This document shows, piece by piece, positions 50,866-60,569 of a DNA stretch of 64,000 nt. Made by a program: the position numbers and the translations under genes. The DNA comes from Tatumella saanichensis (GTDB lineage Bacteria > Pseudomonadota > Gammaproteobacteria > Enterobacterales > Enterobacteriaceae). Position 1 is the stretch's first letter, and each line of letters begins with the position of its first letter. Under the pieces are notes generated by a model. It searched no databases and was not told the DNA's origin. It saw nothing but the letters and a program-made list of their open reading frames with translations. The DNA is taken from NCBI RefSeq assembly GCF_000439375.1, contig NZ_ATMI01000003.1, positions 62,001 to 126,000 on the forward strand, written 5' to 3'.

Positions 50866-52053
50866 TTACGCCAGAACCAGTCCGGTGATTGCCGCAGAAA
50901 GCAGGCTGACCAGGGTCGCGCCGTAAAGTAATTTCAGGCCGAAACGCGACACCACATTGCCTTGTTCTTCACTCAGGCCTTTGATGGCACCGGCAACAAT
51001 CCCGATAGAAGAGAAGTTAGCGAAAGAGACCAAGAACACCGATAAGATGCCTTCCGAGCGTGGCGTTAACTGACCGGCCATTTTTTGCAGGTCCATCATC
51101 GCCACAAATTCGTTAGAAACCAGTTTGGTGGCCATGACACTGCCGACTTTCAGGGCTTCGTCAGCAGGCACACCGATAATCCAAGCAAAAGGATAGAACA
51201 GGTAGCCTAAAACGCCTTGGAAACTGATACCAAAGACGGTGGTAAACAGCGCATTGATTGCTGAAATCAGGGCGATAAAGCCGATCAGCATCGCAGCCAC
51301 GATAATCGCGACTCGGAAGCCTGCAATGATGTACTCACCCAGCATTTCAAAGAAACTCTGACCAGCATGAGCATTGGTCAGCTGTAAATCGTCTTCGTCT
51401 TCCACTTTGTACGGGTTGATCACTGACAGGACGATAAAGGTGCTGAACATATTAAGGATTAGTGCTGCGACCACATACTTTGGCTGTAGCATGGTCATGT
51501 ATGCACCAACAATCGACATGGATACGGTAGACATTGCCGTGGCGGCCATGGTGTACATGCGATTTTTCGACATTTTGCCAAGGATATCTTTATAGGCGAT
51601 AAAGTTTTCAGACTGTCCGAGGATCAGTGAACTGACGGCATTGAAGGATTCTAGCTTACCCATGCCGTTCACTTTTGATAGCAGAGTACCGATAGCACGG
51701 ATCACCAGAGGTAGGATACGGAAGTGTTGCAGAATACCGATCAGCGCTGAGATAAAGACGATCGGACACAGAACGTTGAGGAAAAAGAACGCTAAGCCTT
51801 TTTCGTTCATACCGCCAAACACAAACCCGGTGCCTTGCCCAGCATATTTCAGCAGTGTATCGAAGAAGGCCGCGAAATCTTTAACGAAGCCAAGACCGGC
51901 TTCAGAGTTAAGAAAGAACCACGCGAGCAGAACTTCAATGACGAGTAACTGAACGATATAGCGAATACGGATTTTCTTTTTATCTTTGCTGACCAGCAAC
52001 GCAAGGGCTGCAATCACAACTAATGCCAGAAGAAAGTGAAAAATATGTGCCAT
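50866..52053 (-). CDS. nupC: Nucleoside:proton symporter NupC
   Basis: NupC is a concentrative nucleoside transporter that imports pyrimidine nucleosides and adenosine with protons. The 395-residue protein shows the family blocks '[18 protein letters not shown]', '[12 protein letters not shown]' and '[13 protein letters not shown]'. I chose the ATG at 52053 ([13 protein letters not shown]), with GGAG 6 bp upstream. A longer in-frame start at 52134 is not supported by the family. It is divergent from mntH. Confidence 0.95.
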   Translation of the reverse strand: MAHIFHFLLALVVIAALALLVSKDKKKIRIRYIVQLLVIEVLLAWFFLNSEAGLGFVKDFAAFFDTLLKYAGQGTGFVFGGMNEKGLAFFFLNVLCPIVFISALIGILQHFRILPLVIRAIGTLLSKVNGMGKLESFNAVSSLILGQSENFIAYKDILGKMSKNRMYTMAATAMSTVSMSIVGAYMTMLQPKYVVAALILNMFSTFIVLSVINPYKVEDEDDLQLTNAHAGQSFFEMLGEYIIAGFRVAIIVAAMLIGFIALISAINALFTTVFGISFQGVLGYLFYPFAWIIGVPADEALKVGSVMATKLVSNEFVAMMDLQKMAGQLTPRSEGILSVFLVSFANFSSIGIVAGAIKGLSEEQGNVVSRFGLKLLYGATLVSLLSAAITGLVLA

Positions 52054-52317
52054 GTGTGCTCCGGTTTGAGGAGAGTTATATTTTGCGGTGTATTCTATGT
52101 AACGTGGTACATAAAAACGAGATCCAAAACCCAATATAAGTAAAAGATCTTCCTGTTTTACAGGGGGGCTACCTCGTTAGCGACTGTTTTTTAGCGATGA
52201 TGTATGTGAAACATCAATATTCTGTCTTTTTGTTGTTAATAGGTGAGTATTTTAGCCTACGAGATAACAGGGTAAAACGTTTGCTCATCATCAGCGGATC
52301 AGGTAACGTGAAGCAAG

Positions 52318-52339
52318 AAGTATAGCCAGTGCTATACTT
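52318..52339. promoter_or_regulatory. MntR-like operator upstream of mntH
   Basis: A near-perfect 22-bp palindrome with arms AAGTATAGC (52318-52326) and GCTATACTT (52331-52339) around CAGT. It fits the MntR operator shape known from E. coli mntH (TATAGC-N4-GCTATA core). It lies 96 bp before the mntH start, where manganese-bound MntR could repress. Confidence 0.75.
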
Positions 52340-52434
52340 TTTAGCAGCGACTATTGAAGCAATAAATATTACCGATTTTCCCAATCGCCATCGGAACGGT
52401 AAAGTCAGATCCACACATGTTTCCGGGAGTTCCC

Positions 52435-53673
52435 ATGTCAGAGAGCCAGACCGCTGAGCGCAACAGAAAACAGAGAAAAGTGAAGCTGGCCCTGATGGGA
52501 CCCGCTTTTATCGCCGCTATCGGTTATATCGACCCAGGCAATTTTGCCACCAATATTCAAGCGGGAGCCAGTTACGGCTACCAATTGCTGTGGGTAGTGG
52601 TCTGGGCCAATATCATGGCAATGCTGATCCAACTGCTGTCTGCCAAGCTTGGGATTGCGACCGGCAAAAATCTGGCTGAACATATCCGTGACCGTTTTCC
52701 CCGTCCGGCGGTGTGGTTTTACTGGGTACAAGCCGAAATTATTGCTATGGCCACCGATTTGGCAGAATTCATCGGCGCAGCGCTTGGCTTTAAGTTGTTG
52801 TTTGGCGTGACCCTGTTACAGGGTGCCATCATCACCGGTATTGCGACCTTCTTGATCCTGATGCTGCAACGTCGCGGGCAGAAACCGTTGGAAAAAGTGA
52901 TCGGTGGGATGTTGCTGTTCGTCGCCGCGGCTTACGTGGCAGAGCTGTTTTTCTCACAACCCAATCCAGTAGGTTTGGTCAAAGGGATGATATTACCGAA
53001 ACTCCCTGATTCTGATGCGCTCTATCTGGCGGCGGGTGTTTTGGGTGCCACCATTATGCCGCATGTGATTTATCTGCACTCGGCGCTGACGCAGCGCGAA
53101 GATGGAAGCAGTCGTAGCGAACGTTACAGTTCCACCAAGATGGATGTGGCAGTGGCGATGACCATTGCTGGCTTTGTAAACTTGGCAATGATGGCGACTG
53201 CTGCGGCGGTGTTCCATTTTAATGGTCACACCGGTATTACTGAGTTGGATCAGGCATACGTTACCCTGCGCCCGCTGTTGGGTGATGCCGCAGCGCTGGT
53301 CTTTGGATTGAGTTTAGTTACCGCGGGGCTTTCCTCGACGGTGGTCGGCACGCTTGCTGGACAGGTGGTTATGCAAGGCTTTATCCATTTTGCTATTCCT
53401 CTATGGGTTCGGCGGGCCGTCACTATGTTGCCTTCTTTTGTGGTGATCATTGCCGGAATGGATCCGACTCGGGTATTGGTGTTAAGTCAAGTCTTACTGA
53501 GCTTCGGTATCGCGTTGGCATTAATTCCGCTACTGTACTTCACCGCTAACCGTCAACTGATGGGCGAACTGGTGAATGGTCGTAAGACACAGATATCCGG
53601 GGTCGTTATTGTGGTGATTGTGATTGTGCTCAACTTCGGATTATTGGTGGGAGAAGTCCCTAGCATGTTGTAG
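52435..53673 (+). CDS. mntH: Manganese/iron:proton symporter MntH (Nramp family)
   Basis: MntH imports Mn2+ with protons across the inner membrane. The 412-residue protein has the E. coli length and about 11 hydrophobic segments. The metal site is visible as 'DPGN' in '[14 protein letters not shown]' and '[11 protein letters not shown]' in the sixth segment. I chose the ATG at 52435 because GGGAG precedes it and the length matches; an in-frame ATG at 52417 adds six residues. The palindromic operator upstream suggests MntR control. Confidence 0.96.
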   Translation: MSESQTAERNRKQRKVKLALMGPAFIAAIGYIDPGNFATNIQAGASYGYQLLWVVVWANIMAMLIQLLSAKLGIATGKNLAEHIRDRFPRPAVWFYWVQAEIIAMATDLAEFIGAALGFKLLFGVTLLQGAIITGIATFLILMLQRRGQKPLEKVIGGMLLFVAAAYVAELFFSQPNPVGLVKGMILPKLPDSDALYLAAGVLGATIMPHVIYLHSALTQREDGSSRSERYSSTKMDVAVAMTIAGFVNLAMMATAAAVFHFNGHTGITELDQAYVTLRPLLGDAAALVFGLSLVTAGLSSTVVGTLAGQVVMQGFIHFAIPLWVRRAVTMLPSFVVIIAGMDPTRVLVLSQVLLSFGIALALIPLLYFTANRQLMGELVNGRKTQISGVVIVVIVIVLNFGLLVGEVPSML

Positions 53674-53823
53674 TACTCTGCGGTTCAGGCTCTGTAAGCG
53701 GTCTGTAGGCCTATTTCCGGCTAAATTCCGAAAAATGGCTTGAAAGCCAAATTCAGCATCTTACCTGTGAACAGTGGCTATTCGGCAGGTAATGGGTATG
53801 GTAGATTACTGTAAAAATAATAA

Positions 53824-53855
53824 ATTGATTCACCGCTCTGATATGGTGAATCAAT
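53824..53855. promoter_or_regulatory. Perfect inverted repeat upstream of glk
   Basis: ATTGATTCACC (53824-53834) and GGTGAATCAAT (53845-53855) are 11-bp arms around a 10-bp spacer, 60 bp before the glk start. The half-site centres are 21 bp apart, two DNA turns, as for a dimeric repressor. I cannot name the regulator. Confidence 0.5.
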
Positions 53856-53915
53856 GATTGAAAAGCGGTCACTGCGCTTTCACCATCAATTACCCCCAAG
53901 CGGAGTAGCATAAGA

Positions 53916-54878
53916 ATGACAAACTATGCCTTGGTCGGCGATGTCGGCGGAACTAACGCCCGCCTTGCATTGTGTGATGTAAGTAACGGCAGCATCTCGC
54001 AGACCAAAACTTTCTCTACCTCTGATTTTCAGAGTTTAGAAGATGTCATCCGTCACTATCTTTCAGAAAAACCTCCAGTGAAGTCGGCCTGTATTGCGAT
54101 TGCGTGCCCGGTGAAAGATGACTGGATTGAAATGACCAATCACCATTGGGCATTCTCAACTCAGGAGATGCGTCAGAATCTCGGTCTTGAACACCTGGAA
54201 GTGATCAACGATTTTACTGCAGTGTCTATGGCTATTCCGATGCTGACTGACAGCGAAGTCATTCAGTTTGGCGGTAACCGTCCGGTAGATGGCAAGCCGA
54301 TTGCCATTTACGGTGCTGGCACCGGCTTGGGTGTCAGCCACTTAGTTCATGTCGATAAGCGCTGGGTCAGTTTACCGGGCGAAGGTGGTCATGTTGATTT
54401 TTCCTGCGGGACCGAGGAAGAAGACATGATCATGAACGTGCTGCGTGCCGAACGTGGACGTGTCTCTGCTGAGCGTGTGTTATCCGGCAAGGGGTTGGTA
54501 AATATTTACCGCGCGATTGTTATTTCTGATAAGCGTACCCCAGAGGTGCTTCAACCTCAGGATGTGACCGAACGCGCCCTAGCGGGTTCCTGCACGGATT
54601 GCCGCCGAGCATTATCACTGTTCTGCGTCATTATGGGCCGATTTGGCGGTAACTTAGCGCTGACTTTGGGCACCTTTGGTGGCGTCTATATTGCTGGTGG
54701 TATTGTACCGCGCTTCCTTGAGTTCTTTAAAGCTTCTGGTTTCCGTGCGGCCTTTGAAGATAAAGGGCGTTTCCGCTCCTATGTCGAGGATATTCCGGTA
54801 TACCTGATCACCCACGATCAGCCGGGGTTATTAGGTGCTGGCGCACATATGCGTCAGTATCTGGGCATGGTTCTGTAA
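53916..54878 (+). CDS. glk: Glucokinase
   Basis: Glk phosphorylates free glucose with ATP to glucose 6-phosphate in the cytosol. The 320-residue protein is close to E. coli Glk (321). It has the ATP loop '[14 protein letters not shown]', the sugar-binding '[13 protein letters not shown]' and '[12 protein letters not shown]', and the conserved 'PGEGGHVDF'. It is convergent with ypdB, 33 bp away. Confidence 0.97.
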   Translation: MTNYALVGDVGGTNARLALCDVSNGSISQTKTFSTSDFQSLEDVIRHYLSEKPPVKSACIAIACPVKDDWIEMTNHHWAFSTQEMRQNLGLEHLEVINDFTAVSMAIPMLTDSEVIQFGGNRPVDGKPIAIYGAGTGLGVSHLVHVDKRWVSLPGEGGHVDFSCGTEEEDMIMNVLRAERGRVSAERVLSGKGLVNIYRAIVISDKRTPEVLQPQDVTERALAGSCTDCRRALSLFCVIMGRFGGNLALTLGTFGGVYIAGGIVPRFLEFFKASGFRAAFEDKGRFRSYVEDIPVYLITHDQPGLLGAGAHMRQYLGMVL

Positions 54879-54911
54879 TACTCGCCTTCCTGTGGTCGGC
54901 CAGTTGGCCGA

Positions 54912-55646
54912 TCACAACTTCATCAATTGCCGAAAGGCTTTCACTCGACTACGGCTTACTGGGATCTGAAATTCCAGTTCATGAACCCTCAGGATATAGG
55001 TGTTATTAAACCAAGGTTCGATCTCGCGGATTTTATTCAGGTTGACGCAAAATGAACGGTGACAGCGAAAGAACTGGGTCTCCGGTAACTTCTGACAAAA
55101 CTCACTGATACTCATCGACATAATGTATTGGTCACGGCGGGTATAGACGATGGTCAGCTTTTCATGCGCTTCTGCATAACAGATATCATTAATGTCTGTG
55201 ACGATAATCCGTTCATCTTTCACCAGATTAATGGTCTGTGGGATATTGATGCCTGTCGGTGACGCGTTAAGGGTGTTTTGCTGCATCTGCCAGTGATTCT
55301 CCAGCTTGTGCAACATGGTGATAATCCGAGATTCTTGGTAAGGCTTGAGAATATAATCGAAAGCTTCCAGTTCAAAGGCCTCGACCGCATACTCCTTCCA
55401 AGCAGTGATAAACACGATCTGCGGCCGCACTGCAAACATGGCAATGTTTTTCGCCAGTAGCATTCCATCCAAGGAGGGAATATTGATATCGAGGAAAATA
55501 ACATCGGTCTGGTTATTCTGCAGATATTTCAGCACATCGACACCATCGGTAAAACAGGCATCCACGTTAATAGAACTGTGCTCCTGGATCATCCAGCTCA
55601 ATTCCTGACGGGCAAGATACTCATCTTCGACAATGATTGCCTTCAC
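54912..55646 (-). CDS. ypdB: LytTR-family response regulator YpdB (PyrR)
   Basis: YpdB is the regulator of the YpdA/YpdB pyruvate-sensing system. The 244-residue protein has a receiver domain with Asp53 ('[12 protein letters not shown]') and Lys103 in '[12 protein letters not shown]', then a LytTR DNA-binding domain (about 135-244) with '[16 protein letters not shown]' and '[29 protein letters not shown]'. It follows E. coli YpdB closely throughout. It overlaps ypdA by 4 bp. A likely target, yhjX, lies 4.7 kb away on the same strand. Confidence 0.95.
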   Translation of the reverse strand: MKAIIVEDEYLARQELSWMIQEHSSINVDACFTDGVDVLKYLQNNQTDVIFLDINIPSLDGMLLAKNIAMFAVRPQIVFITAWKEYAVEAFELEAFDYILKPYQESRIITMLHKLENHWQMQQNTLNASPTGINIPQTINLVKDERIIVTDINDICYAEAHEKLTIVYTRRDQYIMSMSISEFCQKLPETQFFRCHRSFCVNLNKIREIEPWFNNTYILRVHELEFQIPVSRSRVKAFRQLMKL

Positions 55647-57358
55647 GGTCTATTCTCCGGATTAAAATGATGATGATTCAGAGGGTTACGCGGGATCACT
55701 TTTTTTACGGTAAAAGAAATTTCGCTACCCGGCGTTAAGCGGCGGATATCCAGCCCCTCACCGTAAAGTAAACGTACCCGCTGATGGACATTTAATAACC
55801 CGATATTATTGCCCGGCATCTCGTTAGCCTTCACTCGGCGGATAATGTCATCACTGATCCCTGCACCGGTATCAGTCACGGAAATTTTCACCTCACCGGG
55901 TTGTGGTGCCGCCCTGACGCGGATGGTGACGACCCCTTTGCCCTGACTAGGCTGAATACCATGCACAATGGCATTTTCAACCAGTGGCTGGATTAACAGA
56001 CTGGGGATTTTGCAGGAGATGTCTTCATCAATATCATAAATTACCGTGAGCTTATCGCCGAAACGGGCCTGTTCAATGGCGATATAATCCATCACCTGGT
56101 AAAGCTCTTTCTTTATATCGATCGGTTCATCGTCGCTTAACTCCAAGTTATACCGCAGATAGCGGGACAGGTTGATCACTAATTGCCGAGCTGTATCGGG
56201 GTTCATGCGAATTGACGATGAAATAGCATTTAAGGCATTAAACAGAAAATGCGGGTTAATTTTGCTTTGTAAGGCGCGCAATTCTGCCTTATTGGCCATT
56301 TCCCGCAACTGCTCCGCCCGAGAGACTTCAAGCTGGGTGGAGATAATTTGCGACAGACCGACGGCCATCTCTTTCAAGGCCCCGGTAATTTTATGGGCTC
56401 GGCGGTAATAGATTTTAAGGGTACCGGCCACTTCTCCTTTTTCGCGCAGCGGGATCACTAAAATAGAATGGATGTCGCGGGCACGGTTGGCTTCATCATT
56501 ATTACGAATGATAATTTTACCGCTAGTGAGGGCTAGGGTGGTGGTGGGACTGAGGCTGACATTCGTCTGGTAGTGTTCCTCACCATAACCCACATAGGCC
56601 AGCACTTCCTGACGGTTGGTGATCGCCACTGCATCGGCATGAATATCATCACGAATGATTTCGCATACCTGTCGCAATGATTGGCTATTGATATGACGAA
56701 ACAACGGTAGCGTTTTATTGGCAATGTCTAAGGCTAGCTTAGCCTGACGGGCGGCCTGTGCCTCTTTCTCACCTTCGACACTCTGTACTAATAGCACGAT
56801 CAGTCCAATACTCAGTGAGCCGAGGATCATCGGCAGGGCTATTTCGCTGATAATTTCAATACCCAGAGAGGTTGGTCGGGCAAAGACAACAATCAGCGCC
56901 ATGGTCAGAGTTTCACAGAGCATGCCGCAGATAATGCCGACACTCCAGCGTCGTGATTTCTCTACGTGCTGATAAATCAGCCCTGACACCATACCCGCCA
57001 AGACACTGGTGATCAAACAGGGAAGGGAACTGACACCGTGGATATCAATTAGGTAGCGGTGCAGACCAGCAATAATACCGGTAGAGACCCCGACCCAAGG
57101 GCCGAACAGGATCCCCCCAGACATAATGGCGATGGTGCGTACATTGAGCAGTGAGCCATCGACATTGATACCAGTCCAGGTACTGAACAGGGCAAATGCA
57201 GAGAAAATGACAATCACGGCCAGTTTTTCCGCAAGGGTATAGTCATCCTTCTGCAGTAACTGACGGAAGGGTGCGGCACGCGTCAGGAAAAACAGACAAA
57301 TCAGCATCAGTGCTGCACGGTCGAAAACGGCCAAGAGTTTATCAAGGTGTAAAAACAT
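55643..57358 (-). CDS. ypdA: LytS-family sensor histidine kinase YpdA (PyrS)
   Basis: YpdA is the membrane sensor of the pyruvate-sensing pair, which responds to extracellular pyruvate in E. coli. The 571-residue protein has an N-terminal 5TM-LYT region of about six hydrophobic segments (1-195), a GAF domain (about 215-345), and a HisKA_7TM-type kinase with '[16 protein letters not shown]' (phospho-acceptor His370). The ATPase domain has '[10 protein letters not shown]' and 'DTGAGI'. It is the first gene of ypdAB. Confidence 0.95.
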   Translation of the reverse strand: MFLHLDKLLAVFDRAALMLICLFFLTRAAPFRQLLQKDDYTLAEKLAVIVIFSAFALFSTWTGINVDGSLLNVRTIAIMSGGILFGPWVGVSTGIIAGLHRYLIDIHGVSSLPCLITSVLAGMVSGLIYQHVEKSRRWSVGIICGMLCETLTMALIVVFARPTSLGIEIISEIALPMILGSLSIGLIVLLVQSVEGEKEAQAARQAKLALDIANKTLPLFRHINSQSLRQVCEIIRDDIHADAVAITNRQEVLAYVGYGEEHYQTNVSLSPTTTLALTSGKIIIRNNDEANRARDIHSILVIPLREKGEVAGTLKIYYRRAHKITGALKEMAVGLSQIISTQLEVSRAEQLREMANKAELRALQSKINPHFLFNALNAISSSIRMNPDTARQLVINLSRYLRYNLELSDDEPIDIKKELYQVMDYIAIEQARFGDKLTVIYDIDEDISCKIPSLLIQPLVENAIVHGIQPSQGKGVVTIRVRAAPQPGEVKISVTDTGAGISDDIIRRVKANEMPGNNIGLLNVHQRVRLLYGEGLDIRRLTPGSEISFTVKKVIPRNPLNHHHFNPENRP

Positions 57359-57724
57359 CTGCGATTGCCTTTAGAAAACGATATGGCCGGTAGCTAAGGC
57401 TATCATAGGGAAAAGCCTAGTTGGGCACCAGGTGCAGTATCCTTACTGCCGTACAATACTGGCTCAGGATAACTCCGCTTACCGCTGGTCATAGTTTTTT
57501 TCAGGATTGAAAAGTACCTTAAAGCCAATATCAGAGACAACCGTTTCTGATTACACTGCAAGCTGGCATTATTGGCTGCTCGACAGCCTTGCCGCTAAAA
57601 TACTATCAATACTCTGACAATTTATCGGAATCAGGCTAAAGTAGTCCGGCAAATGCATTTTATTTGCCCGAGCCGTAAGGCTCATGAGGAACAGGATCGG
57701 ATCCGGGCACAGGAGTTTGATAGT
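57359..57724. other. Intergenic region between divergent ypdA and the stress-protein gene
   Basis: About 366 bp without a recognisable gene. GGCAAAT (57648-57654) and ATTTGCC (57662-57668) form a perfect 7-bp inverted repeat with a 7-nt spacer, 57 bp before the next start. It could be an operator or a leader hairpin. Confidence 0.5.
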
Positions 57725-58192
57725 ATGAAAACATTATTGATGGCGTTAGACCGACAGGCTTCAATGGCTGAAAAAGTGATTAACCTGACGTTGGCACAGG
57801 CGCAAGCTCATCAGGCTCAAGTGGTCATTTTATGTTGCGTGGCCGCCGACGATGCCGCCTGCAGTCAGCCGATTGAAATTGATACCGCAGAAAAAATGAC
57901 GGTATCCATGAATGCTAAAGATACGATCAATTCTGCAGAGCAGGTGATACGCAATGCCCTCAGCCCATTTGCGGAGGCCGGTGTTGCGGCGCGTGGCATC
58001 ATCTGTGCTGGTGATCCTGCGGCCACCATTGTTGAACAGGCAGATCGGCTGGATGTCACCATGATCATCATGGGACGACGCCATCTGTCATCCTTTAACC
58101 GCATCCTGAAAGGATCGGTGAGCGCCGCCGTTTTGGAAAAGGCTCACTGTCCTGTTTTAATCGATGTTTCCAAAGAGCCTTCATCTTCATAA
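57725..58192 (+). CDS. Universal stress protein (UspA family)
   Basis: The 155-residue protein is a single Usp domain: 'KTLLMALD' at the start and 'MIIMGRRHLSSFNRILKGSVSAAVLEKAHCPVLI' at the end. The ATP-binding pattern Gly-X2-Gly-X9-Gly-Ser is altered, with His in place of the second Gly, so nucleotide binding is uncertain. I chose the ATG at 57725, which has AGGAG upstream; an in-frame ATG at 57653 sits inside the inverted repeat. The stop shares a base with the next start (TAATG), which suggests coupling. Confidence 0.88.
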   Translation: MKTLLMALDRQASMAEKVINLTLAQAQAHQAQVVILCCVAADDAACSQPIEIDTAEKMTVSMNAKDTINSAEQVIRNALSPFAEAGVAARGIICAGDPAATIVEQADRLDVTMIIMGRRHLSSFNRILKGSVSAAVLEKAHCPVLIDVSKEPSSS

Positions 58193-58995
58193 TGACTGAC
58201 ACCCTGATACCATCACTGGCCGGCCTGATTATTCTAGGTATTTTCTGGGCGCTAGTGGTGCGAAAAACCCGTCTGACCCTTACGGGTGGGATAATACTGA
58301 CGCTGCTACCGGTGCTGGTGGGGAATCTCTATTGGAGCTACGCCTGTAAGCCGCAACGTGATCAGCAAAGAACCGAACAGCAGGCGCTGGCGGAAATGGC
58401 CGCCATGCCAGGATATCGCGTGCTGAAACAGCAAGAACCGGCGCTGTGGACCCAATTGCAGCAAGTTTTTTTAAGTGCTATTCGCCAAGGGGACAGTGTC
58501 CCGGTCGCGGTTGGACAATTACGTAGTATGTTAGCGGATGTCATCAATCAGCGTCTTGGTCGGGCCACTGATCAGGCGGTGATCCACTATGTTTCGGTAT
58601 CGGTCGACGAGATGCAGGCCTTGGATAATATTTCTACCGAGCAGTGTTTTCGCTTCTTGTTTCCTCAGGTAGACGGAGGGGTTAACCTGATGAAAGTCCT
58701 GCCGCCGCCGATGAATGCGGAAGACTCCGCCGCGATGGAGACCCTACTGCTGAGTAGCCAAGGACCTTATAAAACGTTAAATAAGGATCAAGCTTCGCAG
58801 ACGCTAAAACAGGTGGTGAGTGATCTCTATACCCGTTGGGGCGATAAGCTGAAACAGCTTAATGAACCAGGCGATACCTCTTCAGATCACCAGGCGTTGT
58901 GCGCCATGACTATTGATCTCTATCAGACTATCCTCCGGCAACCGGCAGCACAATCGGCAAACCTGCTCCGCACTATGGTGGTCAGCGCGCAGTAA
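58192..58995 (+). CDS. Unrecognised membrane-anchored protein behind the stress-protein gene
   Basis: The 267-residue product has two hydrophobic segments at the N-terminus (about 8-24 and 30-49), followed by a soluble, mainly helical region of about 215 residues rich in Gln, Leu and Ala. Only two Cys lie in the soluble part (in 'EQCFRFLFP' and 'ALCAMTIDL'). I do not recognise the family. It is translationally coupled to the Usp gene and followed by a strong terminator, so the two form an operon and may act together. A complete, well-formed frame with normal codon use argues that it is real. Confidence 0.8.
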   Translation: MTDTLIPSLAGLIILGIFWALVVRKTRLTLTGGIILTLLPVLVGNLYWSYACKPQRDQQRTEQQALAEMAAMPGYRVLKQQEPALWTQLQQVFLSAIRQGDSVPVAVGQLRSMLADVINQRLGRATDQAVIHYVSVSVDEMQALDNISTEQCFRFLFPQVDGGVNLMKVLPPPMNAEDSAAMETLLLSSQGPYKTLNKDQASQTLKQVVSDLYTRWGDKLKQLNEPGDTSSDHQALCAMTIDLYQTILRQPAAQSANLLRTMVVSAQ

Positions 58996-59010
58996 TTGTC
59001 GCTCTGATTA

Positions 59011-59042
59011 GCAAAAAGCCCGCTTAATGGCGGGCTTTTTGC
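59011..59042. terminator. Bidirectional terminator between the unknown gene and yhjX
   Basis: GCAAAAAGCCCGC (59011-59023) and GCGGGCTTTTTGC (59030-59042) are perfect 13-bp arms with T-runs on both strands. It lies 15 bp after the plus-strand stop; yhjX ends about 100 bp on the other side. Confidence 0.92.
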
Positions 59043-59144
59043 GTTACGTTCACGAGAATTTCACTACCACTAGGCGATTAGGTGTCCCACAACTACTCGT
59101 CGCTTGTCGCGGGCAGAGGTTGTAGCTATCCAGAGCTAAGTGAA

Positions 59145-60368
59145 TTAATTGTCCAAGGCGATTTGTTCGGCACTGAACTCGGCCTGTGGTTGACGGATAG
59201 TCAGTGACAGTACCAGAGAGAGTGCCAATAATGTCATAATCAGGGCAAAGGTCACCATAAAACCGCCAAACAGCGTGGCAACCAGCGATCCTAGCATACT
59301 GCCGATACCATAACAGAGGTAAATCAGACCGTAATTTTTAGTGAGATTATTAAGACCAAAGAAGTCGCTGACCAGTGAAGGGAAAACTGTAATGGTTCCG
59401 CCGAAACTGAAAGCAACACAGGCAACGGACAAGAAAAAGGTTGCTTCATTTAAGTGGGTGAACATCATCAATCCGATCCCCAGTAGTGACAGCACCTGCC
59501 CCACAGAGATCACACGGATCCTCGCCAACTTATCTGATAATACCCCTAGTACCAGACGTCCACTGAGACTGGCGACCGCAATGGTTGTGACTGCGCTAGC
59601 GGCACTTAGCGCTGAGAGGTGGACTAAGTTTTGACCAATATCTTTGGCGACCCCAATGACATAAAGACCGCTCATGCAGGCAGTCAGAAACATTAACGCC
59701 AGCATCCAATATTGAGGATGGCGGACAGCTTCTGCGAGCGTAAAGTCTTTAGCAGTGAGCGTATCGGCACTGACTTTACGTTGTGGGGCATCTTGCATCA
59801 GCGACGCACCGATTGCCACCATGACCATAGCAATCAGTCCCCAGATCAAAAAGGTATGCTGTAACCCTTGACTGGCCAGCAGATCGCTGCAGATAAACTT
59901 AAATCCAAGTCCCCCTAAACCGTAGGCACCGATGGCGCAAGCAGAGATAACCCCTTTACGTTCTGGAAACCATTTCACGCAGTTCGACAGAGTCATCAGA
60001 TAGCCAGCACCCGCGGCCAATCCGACAATCACACCGGCGCTGAGGTAGAGCATCCATAAGGACGAGGCCACAGAGGTAAGTGAGAAGCCAATAGCAAGCA
60101 ACACGCCAGCCCCAAGGGTGACCCGCTTGACACCGAACTTTTCTTGGAATTTACCTGCCATCGATGAGGCAATGGCTAACGCTAAACTAAGGATCCCGAA
60201 AGAGAGCGCAATTTTACTGATCGGCGCAGAGAGTTTTTGCGAAAGAGGTTGGTTAAACAAGCTCCAAGTATAGACAGATCCCAGAGCAAATTGTGTGATC
60301 ATGGTACCGGCCAACGTCAGCCAACGTACCTTGTATGCTGTGTGTATTGTTGTTGTTGTTGTTGTCAT
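59145..60368 (-). CDS. yhjX: YhjX, MFS transporter of the oxalate:formate antiporter type
   Basis: The 407-residue protein has 12 hydrophobic segments and follows E. coli YhjX closely: 'ITQFALGSVYTWSLFNQPLS', 'TLSNCVKWFPERKGVISA', 'ACMSGLYVIGVAKDIGQNL', 'GGTITVFPSLVSDFFGLNN'. YhjX is associated with pyruvate handling and is the main known target of YpdB. A motif matching the YpdB site lies upstream. The first codons contain six ACA repeats, giving a Thr run. In E. coli yhjX is far from ypdAB; here they are neighbours. Confidence 0.93.
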   Translation of the reverse strand: MTTTTTTIHTAYKVRWLTLAGTMITQFALGSVYTWSLFNQPLSQKLSAPISKIALSFGILSLALAIASSMAGKFQEKFGVKRVTLGAGVLLAIGFSLTSVASSLWMLYLSAGVIVGLAAGAGYLMTLSNCVKWFPERKGVISACAIGAYGLGGLGFKFICSDLLASQGLQHTFLIWGLIAMVMVAIGASLMQDAPQRKVSADTLTAKDFTLAEAVRHPQYWMLALMFLTACMSGLYVIGVAKDIGQNLVHLSALSAASAVTTIAVASLSGRLVLGVLSDKLARIRVISVGQVLSLLGIGLMMFTHLNEATFFLSVACVAFSFGGTITVFPSLVSDFFGLNNLTKNYGLIYLCYGIGSMLGSLVATLFGGFMVTFALIMTLLALSLVLSLTIRQPQAEFSAEQIALDN

Positions 60369-60456
60369 GTCATGCTCCGCATGAGAGTTATCAGCCAGAC
60401 CTGGCGCTTTACCTGCTCAGAATAGATAATTCCCACGCAGAAAGGGGGGTTATGGC

Positions 60457-60487
60457 ATGAAGTGCCACTTTTAGGGAATGAATGGCT
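60457..60487 (-). promoter_or_regulatory. YpdB-type direct repeat upstream of yhjX
   Basis: On the minus strand AGCCATTCAT (60487-60478), 11 bp, then GGCACTTCAT (60466-60457). The E. coli YpdB site, as I recall it, is two GGCATTTCAT repeats 11 bp apart. The second copy differs by one base, the first by three, and the spacing is exact. It lies 89 bp before the yhjX start. Confidence 0.75.
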
Positions 60488-60569
60488 TTGACAGCGGAAT
60501 AAACGGTAGTTGGGTTGCCAGACCGGCAGAAAAAGACCGGCCCGAGAAGGTGCATGATCACCTGGCAGG

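Noticed and set aside
52198-52216. TGATGT-N7-ACATCA upstream of nupC as a CRP or CytR site
   Set aside because: It is symmetric but does not match the CRP (TGTGA-N6-TCACA) or CytR half-sites closely enough.
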